Source of the DNA: Erodium maritimum
Taxonomy: Eukaryota > Streptophyta > Magnoliopsida > Geraniales > Geraniaceae
DNA: 64,000 nucleotides
Reading direction: 5' to 3'
NCBI GenBank assembly: GCA_963921825.1
Contig: OY997588.1
Coordinates: 66,050,617 to 66,114,616 of the forward strand
Shown piece after piece: positions 22,571-34,226 of the stretch. The first letter of the stretch is position 1. Every line of letters begins with the position of its first letter. Made by a program: the position numbers and the translations under genes. The notes under the pieces are model-generated. The model had not been told where the DNA came from. It made no database searches and saw nothing but the letters and a program-made list of their open reading frames with translations.

Positions 22571-24143
22571 ATTGAAAACAAGGATAAGGGGAACAATAAG
22601 ATTATACCCAACAGTACTAACATGTTAACCCCTAATACGATACACTTGTTTTCCAAAAACTCTTAAAAAGCTCTCCTCTTCATTTTATTCCTTGCATCTC
22701 CTCTGTCTTCATTGTCGGCCTCTAGATATGCTCAATTGGCCTCTTTTCTAACCGTTCTCCTTTGACAACTTCCTTCTACGACACCCGTTAGTTATGGCAT
22801 CGCCTCCTTTGTTCTCATCGTCGGCCTCTCTACCCCTCGACCTCCAATTTCCTTTGTCACCTCTACCTTCGCCGCCATTCTCCACTTATCGTTAGTGTAG
22901 GAGCGCGTTGGCTTGGACTTGTCTTACCGTCGCCTCCCTTTTTCCCAGTTTGTGCTCTAGCTCTTGGTCAGAACATTAGTGTGTGCCAGGGTCAAAATTG
23001 TTGTTTCCTCGTCTATACTATAGCTTTTGGTCCACCGCTCCGCCTTTATCTCTATTTGCACTTGGTTGGCCCTCATTTCCCCCTCAGATCTTCGTTGCTG
23101 TGAGCTCGGCAGCCTCCTTTTCTTCATCGGTCTCATCCCGATTTCTGGTAATTGTGGCTCGCGTGTGCAACATCTATCTTCATCCTCCTCCTATGTGGGC
23201 CTATTTTTGGATGGTCGGACTTGCTAGGTCGAGGCTCTTCGTCTTGTTTGTGTGTTGGCCCTCGACGAGCTTTGGTTTTGTCTCACCTCTCTCGTTGTAC
23301 ATTGGCTTTATGCCAATTGCAACAGATTGGTCGCTCATCGGTTTGGGTGCTAGCCCCTAGTGGTGCTTGGTGGTGATCTAGGCCGGGTCTACATTACTAG
23401 TTGTTGGTGCTTACCACCTGATGACCTTGTCGGTTTTGGGTGATGGCGCTTGTCGAATCTCAAGCGTCTTCGACGTCGGACTGACATGACTTCTCAGCTT
23501 CACACTAGGGATTAGAGTGCTTAGATTTTTTGAATGCAAGGTTCGGAGTGCATGTATGCCCCATGAGTGATGGCATGGATCTCGACGAGCTGGGTTCTTG
23601 TGTTTTCTGGGTGTGTCTCAAGACTATCGCTTTTTCCTACTAGCTTGTACAGTTGTACTAGTTTCTATCTTATTCCTCTGCTTCCATCCCTAACTGTAAT
23701 TTTCTTTTGGAGCTTTTAGTTGGGTCAAATAAAATTGGGATTGGTATCTTAGAGCATCTCCAATGATGCTGACACTAGTAGTGTCAAGGAGCAGTGTCTG
23801 GAAGTGCTTTTTTGCTTCCTAACACTGCTTCCTGACACTGCTCCTCCAATGGTCAGTGTCAAAGAGCCATGGTTAGAAGTATTTTTGGAGCAAAATGGGT
23901 TTGGCGTCGTTGCTGGAACCAGCCACGACCCGCTGACACGCCCCCCCGACACGACCGTGTGACACGACGAGCCGTGTCAGGGCCGTGTCTGCGCCTGCCA
24001 CGACCGACTGCAACGACCCGTTGGAGCTGCTCTTAGGCCTCAATTCTCGACACTAAAGTTGTATCTGTAGATCTTCTTCTGGTTTTCATTACCCTTCCGT
24101 TTGTATTGAAATGGTTTGGTATTATTATAAATATCGTTGATCA
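22570..24143 (+). mobile_element. Second LINE-like element, plus strand
   Basis: Leader-like CT-rich sequence at 22670-23500 is followed by a 3' end that reads GGTTTGGTATTATTATAAAT, then TCGTTGATCAAAAAG and an A-rich run at about 24115-24143. This resembles plant L1-type 3' ends. No reverse transcriptase is present. A Tourist-like MITE sits just before the 3' end. The left boundary is uncertain. Confidence 0.45.
23752..24032. mobile_element. Tourist-like (PIF/Harbinger) MITE, 281 bp
   Basis: Inverted termini GAGCATCTCCAATG on the left and GAGCAGCTCCAACGG when the right is reverse-complemented. The flanking duplication is TTA (23749-23751 and 24033-24035). The interior repeats GACACTG/CAGTGTC and ACGACC motifs. 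No coding capacity. Confidence 0.85.
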
Positions 24144-24286
24144 AAAAGAAAAACAAAAGCTCTCATGACTAATAGTTAAGCAAGTGTCACAACAACAATC
24201 GGAAGGTTTTGTATGCATTGTGACTCAAAAATGCACCTAGCTTAGTAGCTCAACTAATGTCGAGTCAGTCTAAAAACATCCCTTTT
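24144..24286 (-). other. 3' untranslated region of the MBD4-like gene
   Basis: AT-rich DNA between the stop codon at 24287-24289 and the tail of the LINE-like element. No clear AATAAA was identified, so the transcript end may lie within the repeat. Confidence 0.4.
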
Positions 24287-24404
24287 TCATAAGGTATCTT
24301 TTATAGTGCAGAGGAAATCCCAATAATAATTTAGCATGTAATCATTAGGCTTTACTCGATCCCACTTCCCTGTACAAAATATCGCATAAGCATCAGCTGC
24401 ATAC
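24287..24404 (-). other. MBD4L: MBD4L exon 3 and stop codon
   Basis: 118 bp after acceptor GGCTAG|G. It encodes [20 protein letters not shown], then [11 protein letters not shown] and a TGA at 24287-24289. It supplies the second half of the helix-hairpin-helix and the catalytic Asp. Intron 2 is 629 bp and contains a MITE. Confidence 0.9.
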
Positions 24405-27400
24405 CTAGCCAATCAAGATGAAAAAAACACGATTCAGTTTCAATTTCGAAAAGTAAGCGGATATTTTACAGAGATAAAGAAAGAAAGCATTTCATGGTTT
24501 ATGGAGAGAAAAATCTGCAGTCAAGCCTCAGCCCTCAGTCGACCTTTTATTTAGCAGAAACGTAATGTCACACCTTTTTTTTCCTTTCAAAAATGCACCT
24601 AATGTCACCTTTTAAGCAGAAAACAATGACCTTTTTAACAAAAACTAATTGTCACCTTTACTTTCAGGGGGGTGTTTTTGCAAACGGTGACCATTAGTTT
24701 TTGTTTTTGATGGCGTCGGTACTATTTAACAGAAGTCGTTTTCTGCTATAAAAAAGTGACAGGTGCGTATTTTTTAAAAGAAAAGGTGAGACAACACCTT
24801 TATGTTAAAAAAGGTAAATCGAGGGTGCGCCTTTGGGGTTTTCCCTACAATTTATGGTAACATAGATTGCTTGCCCCAGTTAATTAACCTCTTAATCCTT
24901 GTTCCCATACATGGGTCGTTAAGAGTAACAAATAATACGTCAAAGGGTGCTATTTTTTAAGTGAAACCATAATGAACTTAATAATTATTTTCAATTTTTT
25001 AAATACAATAAAATGGAAGGTTAGCAGGCTTACTTGCCAACACCATGAAGCTGAGTCACATGGGTCCAGCTCTCCCCCAAATACTCTTCAGAGAATCGCT
25101 GAATCATAATTGCCCTCTTCTTTTGGAGTCCTAAAGTTCGTATAACCTCTTCTATCTCTTCAGCGGCCACCTCAGTAGCTGTCTTTGCATTAGGACACAA
25201 GGTAAAGAGATCTGATATAACCCTTCTCGCCTGCAAATAGATGATCAATTTAGTCTTTTCTTTCTTAATCCTATCCGCAAATACTCCAAACAGTTCAGTA
25301 GTTGGCGATGTTTTTGGAAGCAATCACCACAACGCCATAGATCTTAATACCCTATATAAAGGACTTCTATTATACTATCAAATTAGAATAATATCACACA
25401 TCAATTTTATATTTCTACACGAGTAATCATGCATATATGTACATCATATCATAGCAAACACAACAAGCAACAGGAAGGAATATTACGCTGTATAGTAGCT
25501 ACAAAAGAAAAGGAATGAAAGAATACCTGTGTACCACTTGTACGATTAAGAAGCATGCATATTATCAACACTTTCCAAGGGTCTTCAGCATGAAACTCTT
25601 GAAGGAGACGGTATTCAGAGCGAGGAGGCTTCCACGTGTTGTCTGGAGTTCTCCTTTGATATGCTTCATCTAGCTTTTGAGATTTAGAGAGGGCATTATT
25701 AATCCCTTTTTTTGTTTTAGTCTTCTTAGGCAACTTGTTGTCACTATCAGGACCTTCAAAGAAGTTGTCATTGGCAGTCTCTTTTTGATCAGGGGTCTCT
25801 GTAAAGTAGGGAGAGACCTTTAGAACTGGCGCACGGCGCTTTGTACGTGGCTTTGGCGCTTTGTCATCAGCAGTCTCTTCTTGATCAAGGGCCTCCGAAA
25901 AGTAGGGAGAGACCTTTAGAACTGGCGCACGGTGCTTGGTACGTGGCTTTGGCGCTTTGTCATCAGCAGTCTCTTCTTGATCAAGGGCCTCCGAAAAGTA
26001 GGGAGAGACCTTTAGAACTGGCGCACTGCGCTTTCTACGTGGCTTTGGCACTTTGTCATCAGCAGTCTCTTCTTGATCGGGGGGCTTCATAAAATAGGGA
26101 GAGACCTTTGGAGCCAGGGCATGGCGTTGTTTCCTTTTTTTGCACTTACCCTCATTTATAACCTCTTCTTGCGGTGTTGAAGTCTGGAAGTAAGGGGAGA
26201 CCTTCCGGCCTTCTACAAGTGATGTTCGATGCTGTTTTCTATCACGGCACATTTCGGACGAAGCCTGTTCAAATTGGGACCCATCATCTTGCGTTCTTTC
26301 CTTCAACACGTTTGTATTCTCATTCTCAACATGACCTACTAAACTTGCATCATTCCCACAATCTAGAAAGACTGAGTTAATCTTGTCATCAAATGAGAAA
26401 TCTGGTTCTTTGGTCTTATCAATTCCTTTCTCTTTATCCTCTTTTTTCTTCACCATCTCTGAGTTTTGGACATTTCTGTTCTCCCCGTTCTTTAAATTCT
26501 GCATTCCTCCATGACCCTTGTATGCAAATTGAGAAAATATATCCTCTTTACATGTTTTATTTGGGGTTATTCGACCACCTCCACTATCCTGATAAGATGG
26601 AGAAAACCCACCAGAAATAGGCATTGTTTCTTTCTCCTGTACACATCTCTTCCCATCCTTAGAAATATTTCTGGATATTTTACGACCCTTTCTCTTCTTT
26701 CTGCAACTATTCAAGCATCGTTCATCTGAACCAATATCAGGATTAAATACCACTCCATCATCCATCTGGTCTATAATTGATTCGAACTTATTCTTATTTT
26801 CCTCACTCACATCTTCGCAAGCAGGAACCTGAAAGCCTGATAAGGTCTCCCCTAGTATAATAGCCTCATTTTCAGTTCCAGTATCCTGTTTCATCTTCTT
26901 CCGCCTGTAATTTTGTTTCTCTTCATTGTCTGTTGCTATATACCCTTCTCTACCAACTCTTTCTGATAAGTCATTTTGAGCATGTGAAATTATATAAATA
27001 TCCGTATCCTTTTTGCTGACATCATTTCCTACATTATCAGGCACCAACGAGTAGTCCTTCTTCCTTATTTTCCTTCTCTTCCTACTGGCATTAACTTCTT
27101 CATCTATCTTGGACAAAACTCCTTCACCATCTGTACCATCAGCATTGCTGCTCACATGGAGACTTGAGCTTCTCTTCCTAACCTCATCACCATTCATGTT
27201 CAAGTTCACAATTGCATCATCCACTGAGTTAATCTTCTCAGCATCCATACCTTCTTTATTCACAATATTTTGATCGTGGCAATAACTTAGCTGCGAATTC
27301 TGAACCTTGTTATCATGCTTTTTGTCGGCCCTCCAACATTTAGTTCTACCACTACTACCATTGAAAATGAACTGAGAGAGGACATGCTCCAGATTACTTG

Positions 27401-28214
27401 CCCCGTTCTCTATCACAATATCCCCTCCGTCCGTTTGACATAAAGAACCACGACCCTTCAACTTGTGTTCAGTTACTTCCTCTTTCTCTTGCACATATCT
27501 TACCCGTTCCTTGAGAACCTCATCGGATTTGCTCCTCCTCTTCTTCTTCTCCTTCAATTTACCATCATGTGGTAGTGCATATACTATACAGAGATCACCA
27601 GGAGCAGAAATTGTCACAGTTTTCGAAGAATTATCACAGTCCATTTTCTTTTTCTTCTTCTCCTTCAATTTACCATCATGTGGTAGTGCATATACAATAC
27701 AGAGATCACCAGGAGCAGGAATTGAAACACTTTTCGAAGAATTGTCACAGTCTATTTTCTTTTTCTTCTTCTCCTTCAGTTTACCAACAGCAGGAATTGG
27801 CACATTTTTGGAAGAACTATCACAATCCATTTTCTTCTTCTTCTTCTTCTTCCTACCATTTTCTAGATCTCCCTTCTTCTTCTTCTTCGAATCACTAACC
27901 CTAACCCCATTTGTTCCGTCAATTGACAAGATGGGTTCGAGTTTCTGATCGGGAACACTGAAATTCCCTGAACCAGAAAGGTTGAGAAAGTAAGGAGAGA
28001 CGACACGTACCGGAGGCTTCAGCTTCTTCTCCGTCCTCTTCCTCTTCCTCTTCTTGCCGCTGCAACTTTGAAGTGGTCCTGACGCAGAAACCGACCGTTG
28101 TTCGTCGAAATCGGCGGAGCGAGGCAGAGATTGGTGGCGAGTCTCTGATTCAATCATAGACTCGGAGGTGCAGAAAACGGGACCAGTATCATCATCGTCT
28201 TCTTCGACGATCAT
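24287..28214 (-). CDS. MBD4L: MBD4-like DNA glycosylase, three exons, 1000 aa
   Basis: Exons 28214-25527, 25230-25034 and 24404-24287 on the minus strand; introns have GT/AG ends and phases that fit. The product is a base-excision repair glycosylase of the HhH-GPD superfamily that removes T or U from G mismatches in the nucleus. The catalytic domain is residues about 855-1000: [28 protein letters not shown], hairpin LHGVGKYAADAY (about 957-968), and Asp983 in KPND, the equivalent of the catalytic Asp of human MBD4. The N-terminal 850 residues are low complexity, Lys-rich and repetitive, with no methyl-CpG-binding domain, as usual in plants. The Arabidopsis protein is about half this length. 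The residue after Asp983 is Tyr, where His is usual. The first ATG is chosen because it is the first in the long frame. Both flanks are mobile DNA. Confidence 0.9.
24567..24792. mobile_element. Fold-back MITE in intron 2 of MBD4L
   Basis: The left end GTCACACCTTTT...AAAATGCACCT and the right end, reverse-complemented GTCTCACCTTTT...AATACGCACCT, form long imperfect inverted repeats, both followed by AGCAGAAAAC. It lies wholly within the intron, so it does not touch the coding sequence. The family was not identified. Confidence 0.65.
25034..25230 (-). other. MBD4L: MBD4L exon 2
   Basis: 197 bp encoding [16 protein letters not shown] through QLHGVG plus two bases of a Lys codon. Acceptor TTTGCAG|GCGAGA and donor GGCAA|GTAAGC are good. 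Intron 1 is 296 bp. Confidence 0.9.
25800..26105 (-). repeat. 96-bp coding repeats in MBD4L (VSPYF units)
   Basis: Three near-identical 32-residue units and a diverged fourth, each starting VSPYF and continuing [14 protein letters not shown]. The middle two are almost identical in DNA, so the last duplication is recent. Confidence 0.9.
27540..27850 (-). repeat. 111-bp coding repeats in MBD4L (Lys-rich units)
   Basis: Units of about 37 residues contain [20 protein letters not shown] and CDNSSK. Two are full, and there are flanking partial copies. The 6-7 Lys runs are encoded by AAG/AAA tracts prone to slippage. Confidence 0.85.
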
Positions 28215-28382
28215 CTTCTCTGGCGACTGATGCTATCGATCGGAAATAGAAAATTTGGGGATTTTTTTTTCTTATGTGGAAAATAGAAAATTTGATTGCT
28301 TGCATAAAGAGAAGGTTTTGGTGATTGAAGGAGAGAGTGACAGACGAAGAAGGTGAAAGAGCGGTGAAAAGGTTTATTTATC
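28215..28382 (-). promoter_or_regulatory. Upstream leader of MBD4L, cut by a LINE insertion
   Basis: CT-rich sequence typical of a plant 5' untranslated region on the minus strand. It runs only 168 bp before the target duplication AGGTTTATTTATC (28370-28382) of the LINE. The original promoter would then lie beyond 42731. Confidence 0.6.
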
Positions 28383-28461
28383 TGTTTTTTTTTAGGAAAA
28401 GCTAAAGATATTATTAATATTCAAAAACCAGCATCAAGAAACAAACTCTTTAGTCACTTAA

Positions 28462-28718
28462 GAGCATCCGCAGTGGTCTGGCCGGGAGCAAAAAGGAAGA
28501 GAGAGAAATTAATTTAAAACTGCTGGCTGGGAGTGGCTGGTAGCTCATCGTCAGCCCTTATCGCTGGTTGGGAGCAAAAATATTAAGGAAAAAGGTTATC
28601 ATAAAGTCAACCAAAAGGCCTACCATTGTAGGGTGTTGGCTGGGAGAGCTGACTGTAAGCCAGAAAAAATGATTTTTATTGTCTCCGCCAGCAACTAGCT
28701 ATATGGTGGTGGATGCTC
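28462..28718. mobile_element. Tourist-like MITE in the LINE 3' region, 257 bp
   Basis: Termini GAGCATCCGCAGTGG and, reverse-complemented, GAGCATCCACCACC. The flanking duplication is TAA (28459-28461 and 28719-28721). The interior is rich in GCTGG/CCAGC. The ends resemble the MITE at 23752-24032 only in GAGCATC, so it is a different subfamily. Confidence 0.85.
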
Positions 28719-28721
28719 TAA

Positions 28722-29054
28722 GAAGGACAGTACGGAACTAAAGTTCACTAATCTTTTTTCTATTAAAACCGCCACTGGCGGTGTTTTAGTGCCACAAAGG
28801 CCATAACCGAAAGCGGGAAATGCGAAGATGATACTAGAAATCCTGCTCTGAAAACTGTCGCATCAGTAATGACCAAGGATTTCAACAGCAGTGGTGGGAG
28901 GCAAAGCATCATCTTGGGACCCCTCCCTAGGCCAGTCCCTGATGCTTGGATGATCTAACATTCCTTCTGGCGAGGCTGCTTCCTCGCCCTCTCCTGATCA
29001 TCTCGAGGTGCTCCAACTACCGACCTCTTAAGTGACCCAGAACTTGTCTCAACA
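28722..29054 (-). other. LINE segment between the MITE and the Gypsy solo LTR
   Basis: End of the ORF1 region and the 3' untranslated part of the LINE. A short basic open stretch (KRSVVGAPRDDQERARKQPR) is followed by non-coding sequence. It continues at 32390-32539 on the other side of the LTR. Confidence 0.55.
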
Positions 29055-30469
29055 TATAAGGACCGCCCCTGGTCAACGCCGGTCAATCGGCGGAAAATTT
29101 TTGGGTGACTCAGGGCAACTTTTTAAAATTTTGGGACAGACACCTACATGAACCTAAAATTGACCCCGAGGGTCATATCGGACTTAAGTTGACCCCGATA
29201 TCAACCAAAGTGAGTTCTGGGTGACTCAGGGCAACTTTTTGACCAATTTGGGAAAAGTTGACTTTTTACCGAAAAAGTCAACCGAGCGACGTTTTGGTCC
29301 GTTCGATGCCCGATTTGGATCCAAAAAGCTTAGTCGTCATTACAGCGGTCTTAGTTGGGCCGTTTTCCTGTAGAACGCAAAGTTTCGTAAATTCTTGGAA
29401 AATGGGCCCGCACGAGGCCCGAGACGGCCGAATTTCGCGAATCGGACTGAAAAATATCTACTAAGATATTTTTCTAAGCTGTGGGACCCACATGACACAT
29501 GTCATGAATGTGGTGGAAGGAAGAAGGGAGAACAACTTTGCCCTTTGACTTAAAAACAAAAGGTAAAGGGAAAGGGGGGTATTTTGGTCATTTTGGTGTG
29601 TGGTTGATATTAAAAAAAACAAAAAGAGAAAGGGGGGAGAGTGAGTTCGGCAATTTCAGAAAAATGGAGAGGGAAGAGAGAGAAAGAAGAGAGAAGAAGA
29701 AGGAGAAAGAAAAAGAGAGGTTTGGGCTCGATTTCCCGACGATCCGACCGATGGATCGTCTCAATTCTCGCGTATTCGTCATCCCCTCATCATTCCCTAC
29801 GCTAAGAACCCGTCTTTTTCTCGTTTTGGAACGTTTGAATTTTAGGGTTTGAGTTTAAATGGGTTGATTAAGGTTGGGTTAGGGATTGGAGTTCGTTAGG
29901 AACGTTTTGGGGCGAAAAGGAACGTTTTCCATTGAGGCCGTGTGGGGCCCACTTGGCCGGGCCTCGGGTTTTTCGTGTTCGGGTGGTCTTGGATGATCCC
30001 CGAGTCGATAATTCACATCCGGAACGAATTATGGAATTAATTTGTGAGAATTCGGAAATTTGGGTTAGAAACTTTAAACGCGGAATTAAATCGCTCGGGT
30101 ATTAGAAATTGATTCCGTCGATTGCGTTGGAACACGTGAATTATTTTAGTATCGTAGAAACGAAAATGGGAATTTTCGGAGCCCCGAAAGGGCGTTTGCC
30201 GATCCCGGGCAGATTCGCCGAGCCGGGCGAATCGGACTTTTCCAGACCCTTTGTTGACAATGTCGAGTAATCGGAAAGTTTGGGAGTGATCGGCATTGTC
30301 GGGGTTGCGTTTGAGCGTTAAGTTCATTAAATTCGGGTTTCACCTGCTTATTTAAAAAGTGTGTTAATTGTGATCATTGTAGACCGTGTCGCCGACCGTG
30401 GGAAGAGGAGGCTAAGCGGGTAATCTGGAGCATTGCCGGAGCACGAGCATCGGATTTGACACGCTTCAA

Positions 30470-30485
30470 GAGGTAGGGAAAAGTA
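30470..30485 (+). other. Conserved Gypsy LTR block, donor-like
   Basis: GAGGTAGGGAAAAGTA, found 1415 bp into this LTR. The same block occurs in the two other Gypsy LTRs at 56204-56219 and 63356-63371, at similar distances (1281 and 1429 bp). The AG|GTAGGG core resembles a splice donor. Confidence 0.6.
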
Positions 30486-31319
30486 GCCAGATATCGGCCT
30501 TGACTAGGGAAAGTTATTAATAGAAATGCATGTGACACTTGGTGGTGTCGTAGGATAAGTGAATTTATCGAACAATAGAAATGCATGTGGGCACTTAGTT
30601 GTGCCCGTAGGTTAAGTAACTTGTTGTGTTTTCGTGTGTGGCCATGTGTGCCTGTGGGGTGTTAAACCTGTATTGTTACTGACTGTCTTGCTGAGTGGTA
30701 GTTAGTCGTTATATTATTGTCGCTATTTGTTGAACCTTGTGTGATGACTGTGATTGCATGGAGGTTTGGCCCGCCTGACGACAAAGGGTGCCACGGGGTC
30801 GCACGCGTAGGGGTTGGCAAGCCTTCCGACTAACCATCGGTAAAGTGTGCATTGCTCCGCGATGAAGAGCGGCTCCCCTTCCGACTAGCTATCGGAAAAG
30901 TATTGCGTTATATGTCGCGAAGAGGTCGACCGCCTGGCCCGACTGCGTGTCGGGGAAAGTTGTGTGGGGCAGGCTCAAGCCCAACCGGTTAGCTACCGGA
31001 AACTGAGCAGCTGGTGTGCGATCCTTTGTGATCTTGGGTGTTGCGTGGTTAGTATTGTGTATTTGATTGAGGTCGTAACTGCTGGGTCGGGTCTACATTA
31101 CGTGTCCGGGTTTTGAGATGGTTGGGAAAGTTTAACAGTTGTATTGCGTGACTTTGTTGACGATTGTGTTTGTTTGTAGAGGTCGTAAGTTCTGTGTTAA
31201 AGGGTGAGGTCTTGGGTTCAAGACTCATCAATAACCTACGGTTGTGATACAGCGCCTCTGTGTGAGGGTCTCACCACGGAGAGGGGTTAGGGTTGATGCG
31301 CTGCGACGCAGTACGAACT

Positions 31320-31645
31320 AGGTTTCCCCTACGTGATCGGGTAATTGGGGTATTGATATTGTGAGCAATAGTGATTTACTTAGTTGAGAACATGATCCCC
31401 GTTTTGAGGCTTCCCCTACGTGATCGGGTAATTGGGGTATTGATATTGTGAGCAATAGTGATTTACTTAGTTGAGAACATGATCCCCGTTTTGAGGTTTC
31501 CCCTACGTGATCGGGTAATTGGGGTGTTGATATGGTGAGCAATAGTGTTTTGCTTAGTTGAGAATATGATCCCCATTCGAGGTTTCCCTTACGTGAGCGA
31601 GTATTTGAGGTATTGATATCGTGAGCAGTTGTGACAGTTTGGTAT
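31320..31645. repeat. 87-bp tandem repeat in the Gypsy solo LTR
   Basis: Four units start TTCCCCTACGTGATCGGGTA or a close variant at 31324, 31411, 31498 and 31584. The first two are almost identical and the fourth is diverged. Confidence 0.9.
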
Positions 31646-32389
31646 CATGTTTTGAGGTAGTTGTTTGCCCTGTTTAGATTGGTAAGTTGTTGATACTTTA
31701 CTAGTATGCCATAATCGAACGGGTATCCGTGGAGGTGAGCGGAACACTCAACCCCTTTACTACTTTTCCCGCAGGCCTTTGAGGTAGGGACGAGTAGCGA
31801 ATACTGGTTTGGTTGCGGAAAGTTACAAGTAAATGCACATAGGATCGTGTGAGGGTTGTGCTTTACCTTGTCGGTGTGACTAATGGAATGGTTGTTCGGT
31901 CTCTGATTTGTGGTCTCCTTTACGTGCACGGGTCTTGGATGGTTGGGGGGAATTTGACAGTGATTTGTGTGACAGTCGGGTTTAACATGTGATTTGGGGT
32001 AGTAGTCCCCTGTGTTTTTGTTTTTTGCCGGTGTTCCCGGTATTTCTGCTGTATGCCGTAGTCAGTCTGGTGTCCGTGGTGGTGAGAGAAACGCTCACCC
32101 CTTGCTGCTTTTCCTACAGGTACCGTTTGCGAGGCGGACTAAGAGGATCTCTCGAGGCTTGAAGAGCTGGGAGCGAGAGTCCGGGCTGTCGGGGTTGTCT
32201 AGCGACGTACACTCTTGTTTTCGCGTTCTTTCGTTTTATTTAAATTAAAACTCGGTTGTAAAAATATTTTTTTTGATTAACGTAAGTGGTAATTTTAAAA
32301 AGGTTTATTAAAATGTTTGAAAATCGTTTTATTGTTTCACCGTTCGCGTTCCAGGTTCGGTCATGCCGAATTCGGGGCGTGACACAACA

Positions 32390-32539
32390 GCACCCACATC
32401 CCCCGAGTAATGGGCACTGGAATTCCAGTGGTAAGTCCGCCAGGGGACGAACCGATCACCATCGCGGTATTACCCCGAGGAATCTGTTGGGTAGGTACAA
32501 TGCTCGGGGAAAACCGGGGGCTCCTTCACAAGGATAAGG
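32390..32539 (-). other. LINE segment between the solo LTR and Copia copy 2
   Basis: 150 bp of the minus-strand LINE left between two insertions. It ends with TAAGG (32535-32539), the left target duplication of Copia copy 2. Confidence 0.65.
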
Positions 32540-34226
32540 TGTTGGGTCTCGAGGTAGGGTTGGAGATGAACCAACTCGCAGCGGAAAATCAATGAAAACC
32601 AAGAGACGATTAAACCATGAAACAACTAACAAAGAATGGATTCACAAGAGAAAAATTCAGCACTATTTCTTACCAAAACAAGAACACTGGTTAACGAATG
32701 ATTGGCTTGAGTCTCCAAGACGCCTACGTATCCACATGAGAATCAAAGCCACGTAGTTCTTCTCTTTGAGGACTCAAGAACACAAAAATGGAGGTGGAAA
32801 TTAGCCAAACCCGAAATGGCCATGGAAGAGGGAGAGAAAATGTGTTTCCTATTCTTGTCTTGTGTTTGTTATGTTGAAAAAAGATAACTTAAACATAACA
32901 AACCCCATACTTGTCCAACTAAAGGCATGGGACAAGCATGGTGACAAGTAAGGTGTAAATAGAACAAAGTATGGCAAGACAAGATTGGGTTAGGTGGTGA
33001 ATCACCAACACCTTAATCCTTGTCTTGCTTACTTAGTACTAATTAATCAAGACTTGATTAATTAGTTCCATGGGCCTTGGTTGCATGGGCCTTTCATGGG
33101 CCTCTTGGAACATGGCCCGTGGCCATTTCCAACGAGGTCCCGTGATTCGCTCATCGCCTCCAAGCCTTCCATACCAGAAATGTCCAACATTATCCGACGC
33201 GATCAATCCCAAGACTCCAAGCCTTGTCTCGATCCGTAAAGTCCTATTCACTTACGGGCACATGACTCAAAACCTAGTTTTGGTCATGTCCCGAGACAAC
33301 TCCCTTTTGGCCATTCTCCATAAATGTGTCAATGAGTTTCACCCTCCGGTGTGACCCTTAGGTTTATGCATGTCAATAGATCAACGTAAAATCCCATTTT
33401 ACTTGATCCTATTTAAGTGGCAACTAACAAGAATTTAGTATTTCCTGACACTGCATAACGAATCGACCCTGTCGATTCTAACCTTTCCGTCGTCCCTATC
33501 ATTATCCTTTTATCTCCGATATCTTGATTGAGATAAGGCATAGAGCCGTCATCCTTATTATTCTCAATCATTGTTCCTTGATATGCGAGATGACTGAATA
33601 TATGATACCCAGTATCATGTGCATGGCCATGCTATTCTTTCAGTCACTCTCGATCAAGCGGCCGAGAACCGATATCTTTCCCATACCGTAGTATGAGGGA
33701 TAAATCCCTTAGCCGTCTTTCGTGTCACTCATGCAGTCCGTCCCCAAGCCAATCCTGGCCGTTATGGAAGCCCTGTTACGGACAACGTTAGGCTCAGGTC
33801 AAACTCAGTTATTTACTGCATAGCGATCACAAAGACTCCTTGGTCTAAGGATACATGACAAGCTACGACAATGAATATGTTAATGACTTGATCTATGACA
33901 CATATTCATGTCGGGTCGTCCAATATCATGTCCCACACGATATCTATGATCAGACTCCGGAATCCCATTCCAATGACTAACAGAACGTAAGCCATAAAGA
34001 GCCATCTTTCATACTAGTCGCTTCTAGTAAAGCTTTGTTGACTAGGGACCCATCGAGTGTGATCTATCTCGATCTATGGTTCTATTCGCATGGTGGGCAT
34101 AAATCAGAGCACACATCGATATATTACTCCAACACATAAGTAATATAAAGCCGCTTTAATTTTATTGCTAACGATGATATATACATTTGGACATTTAGAA
34201 TTGAACTACGGGCACTAAGACTAATA
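32540..34226 (-). repeat. 3' LTR of Copia copy 2
   Basis: 1687 bp. Purine tract of the element adjoins at 34227-34245. Confidence 0.9.

Larger units (their letters stand above)
25527..28214 (-). other. MBD4L: MBD4L exon 1 (896 codons)
   Basis: Carries the acidic start MIVEEDDDD, the basic run [13 protein letters not shown] (likely nuclear signal), six VSPYF motifs and two repeat arrays, and ends in the glycosylase domain at LLNRTSGTQ. The donor is ACACAG|GTATTC, with GT at 25525-25526. Confidence 0.9.
29055..32384. mobile_element. Solo LTR of a Ty3/Gypsy (Tekay-like) element, 3330 bp
   Basis: Flanked by CAACA on both sides (29050-29054 and 32385-32389). The end reads GGGGCGTGACA, typical of long plant Gypsy LTRs. 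Related to the LTR at 61927-64000 over most of its length. No internal region remains, so it arose by LTR-LTR recombination. Orientation by family convention is probably plus. Confidence 0.85.

Noticed and set aside
25841-26092. Repetitive open frame opposite MBD4L
   Set aside because: It is the antisense shadow of the 96-bp coding repeats. The minus-strand reading has the conserved domain and splice sites.
27463-27948. Phe/Ser-rich plus-strand frame
   Set aside because: It is the antisense of the Lys-rich repeats in MBD4L exon 1.
28215-28382. Alternative upstream start for MBD4L
   Set aside because: No in-frame ATG is seen before 28214 on the minus strand, and the segment is CT-rich leader sequence ending at the LINE duplication.
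31320-31645. CRISPR-like regular repeat
   Set aside because: Units are head-to-tail with no unique spacers, inside a plant LTR. It is a minisatellite.
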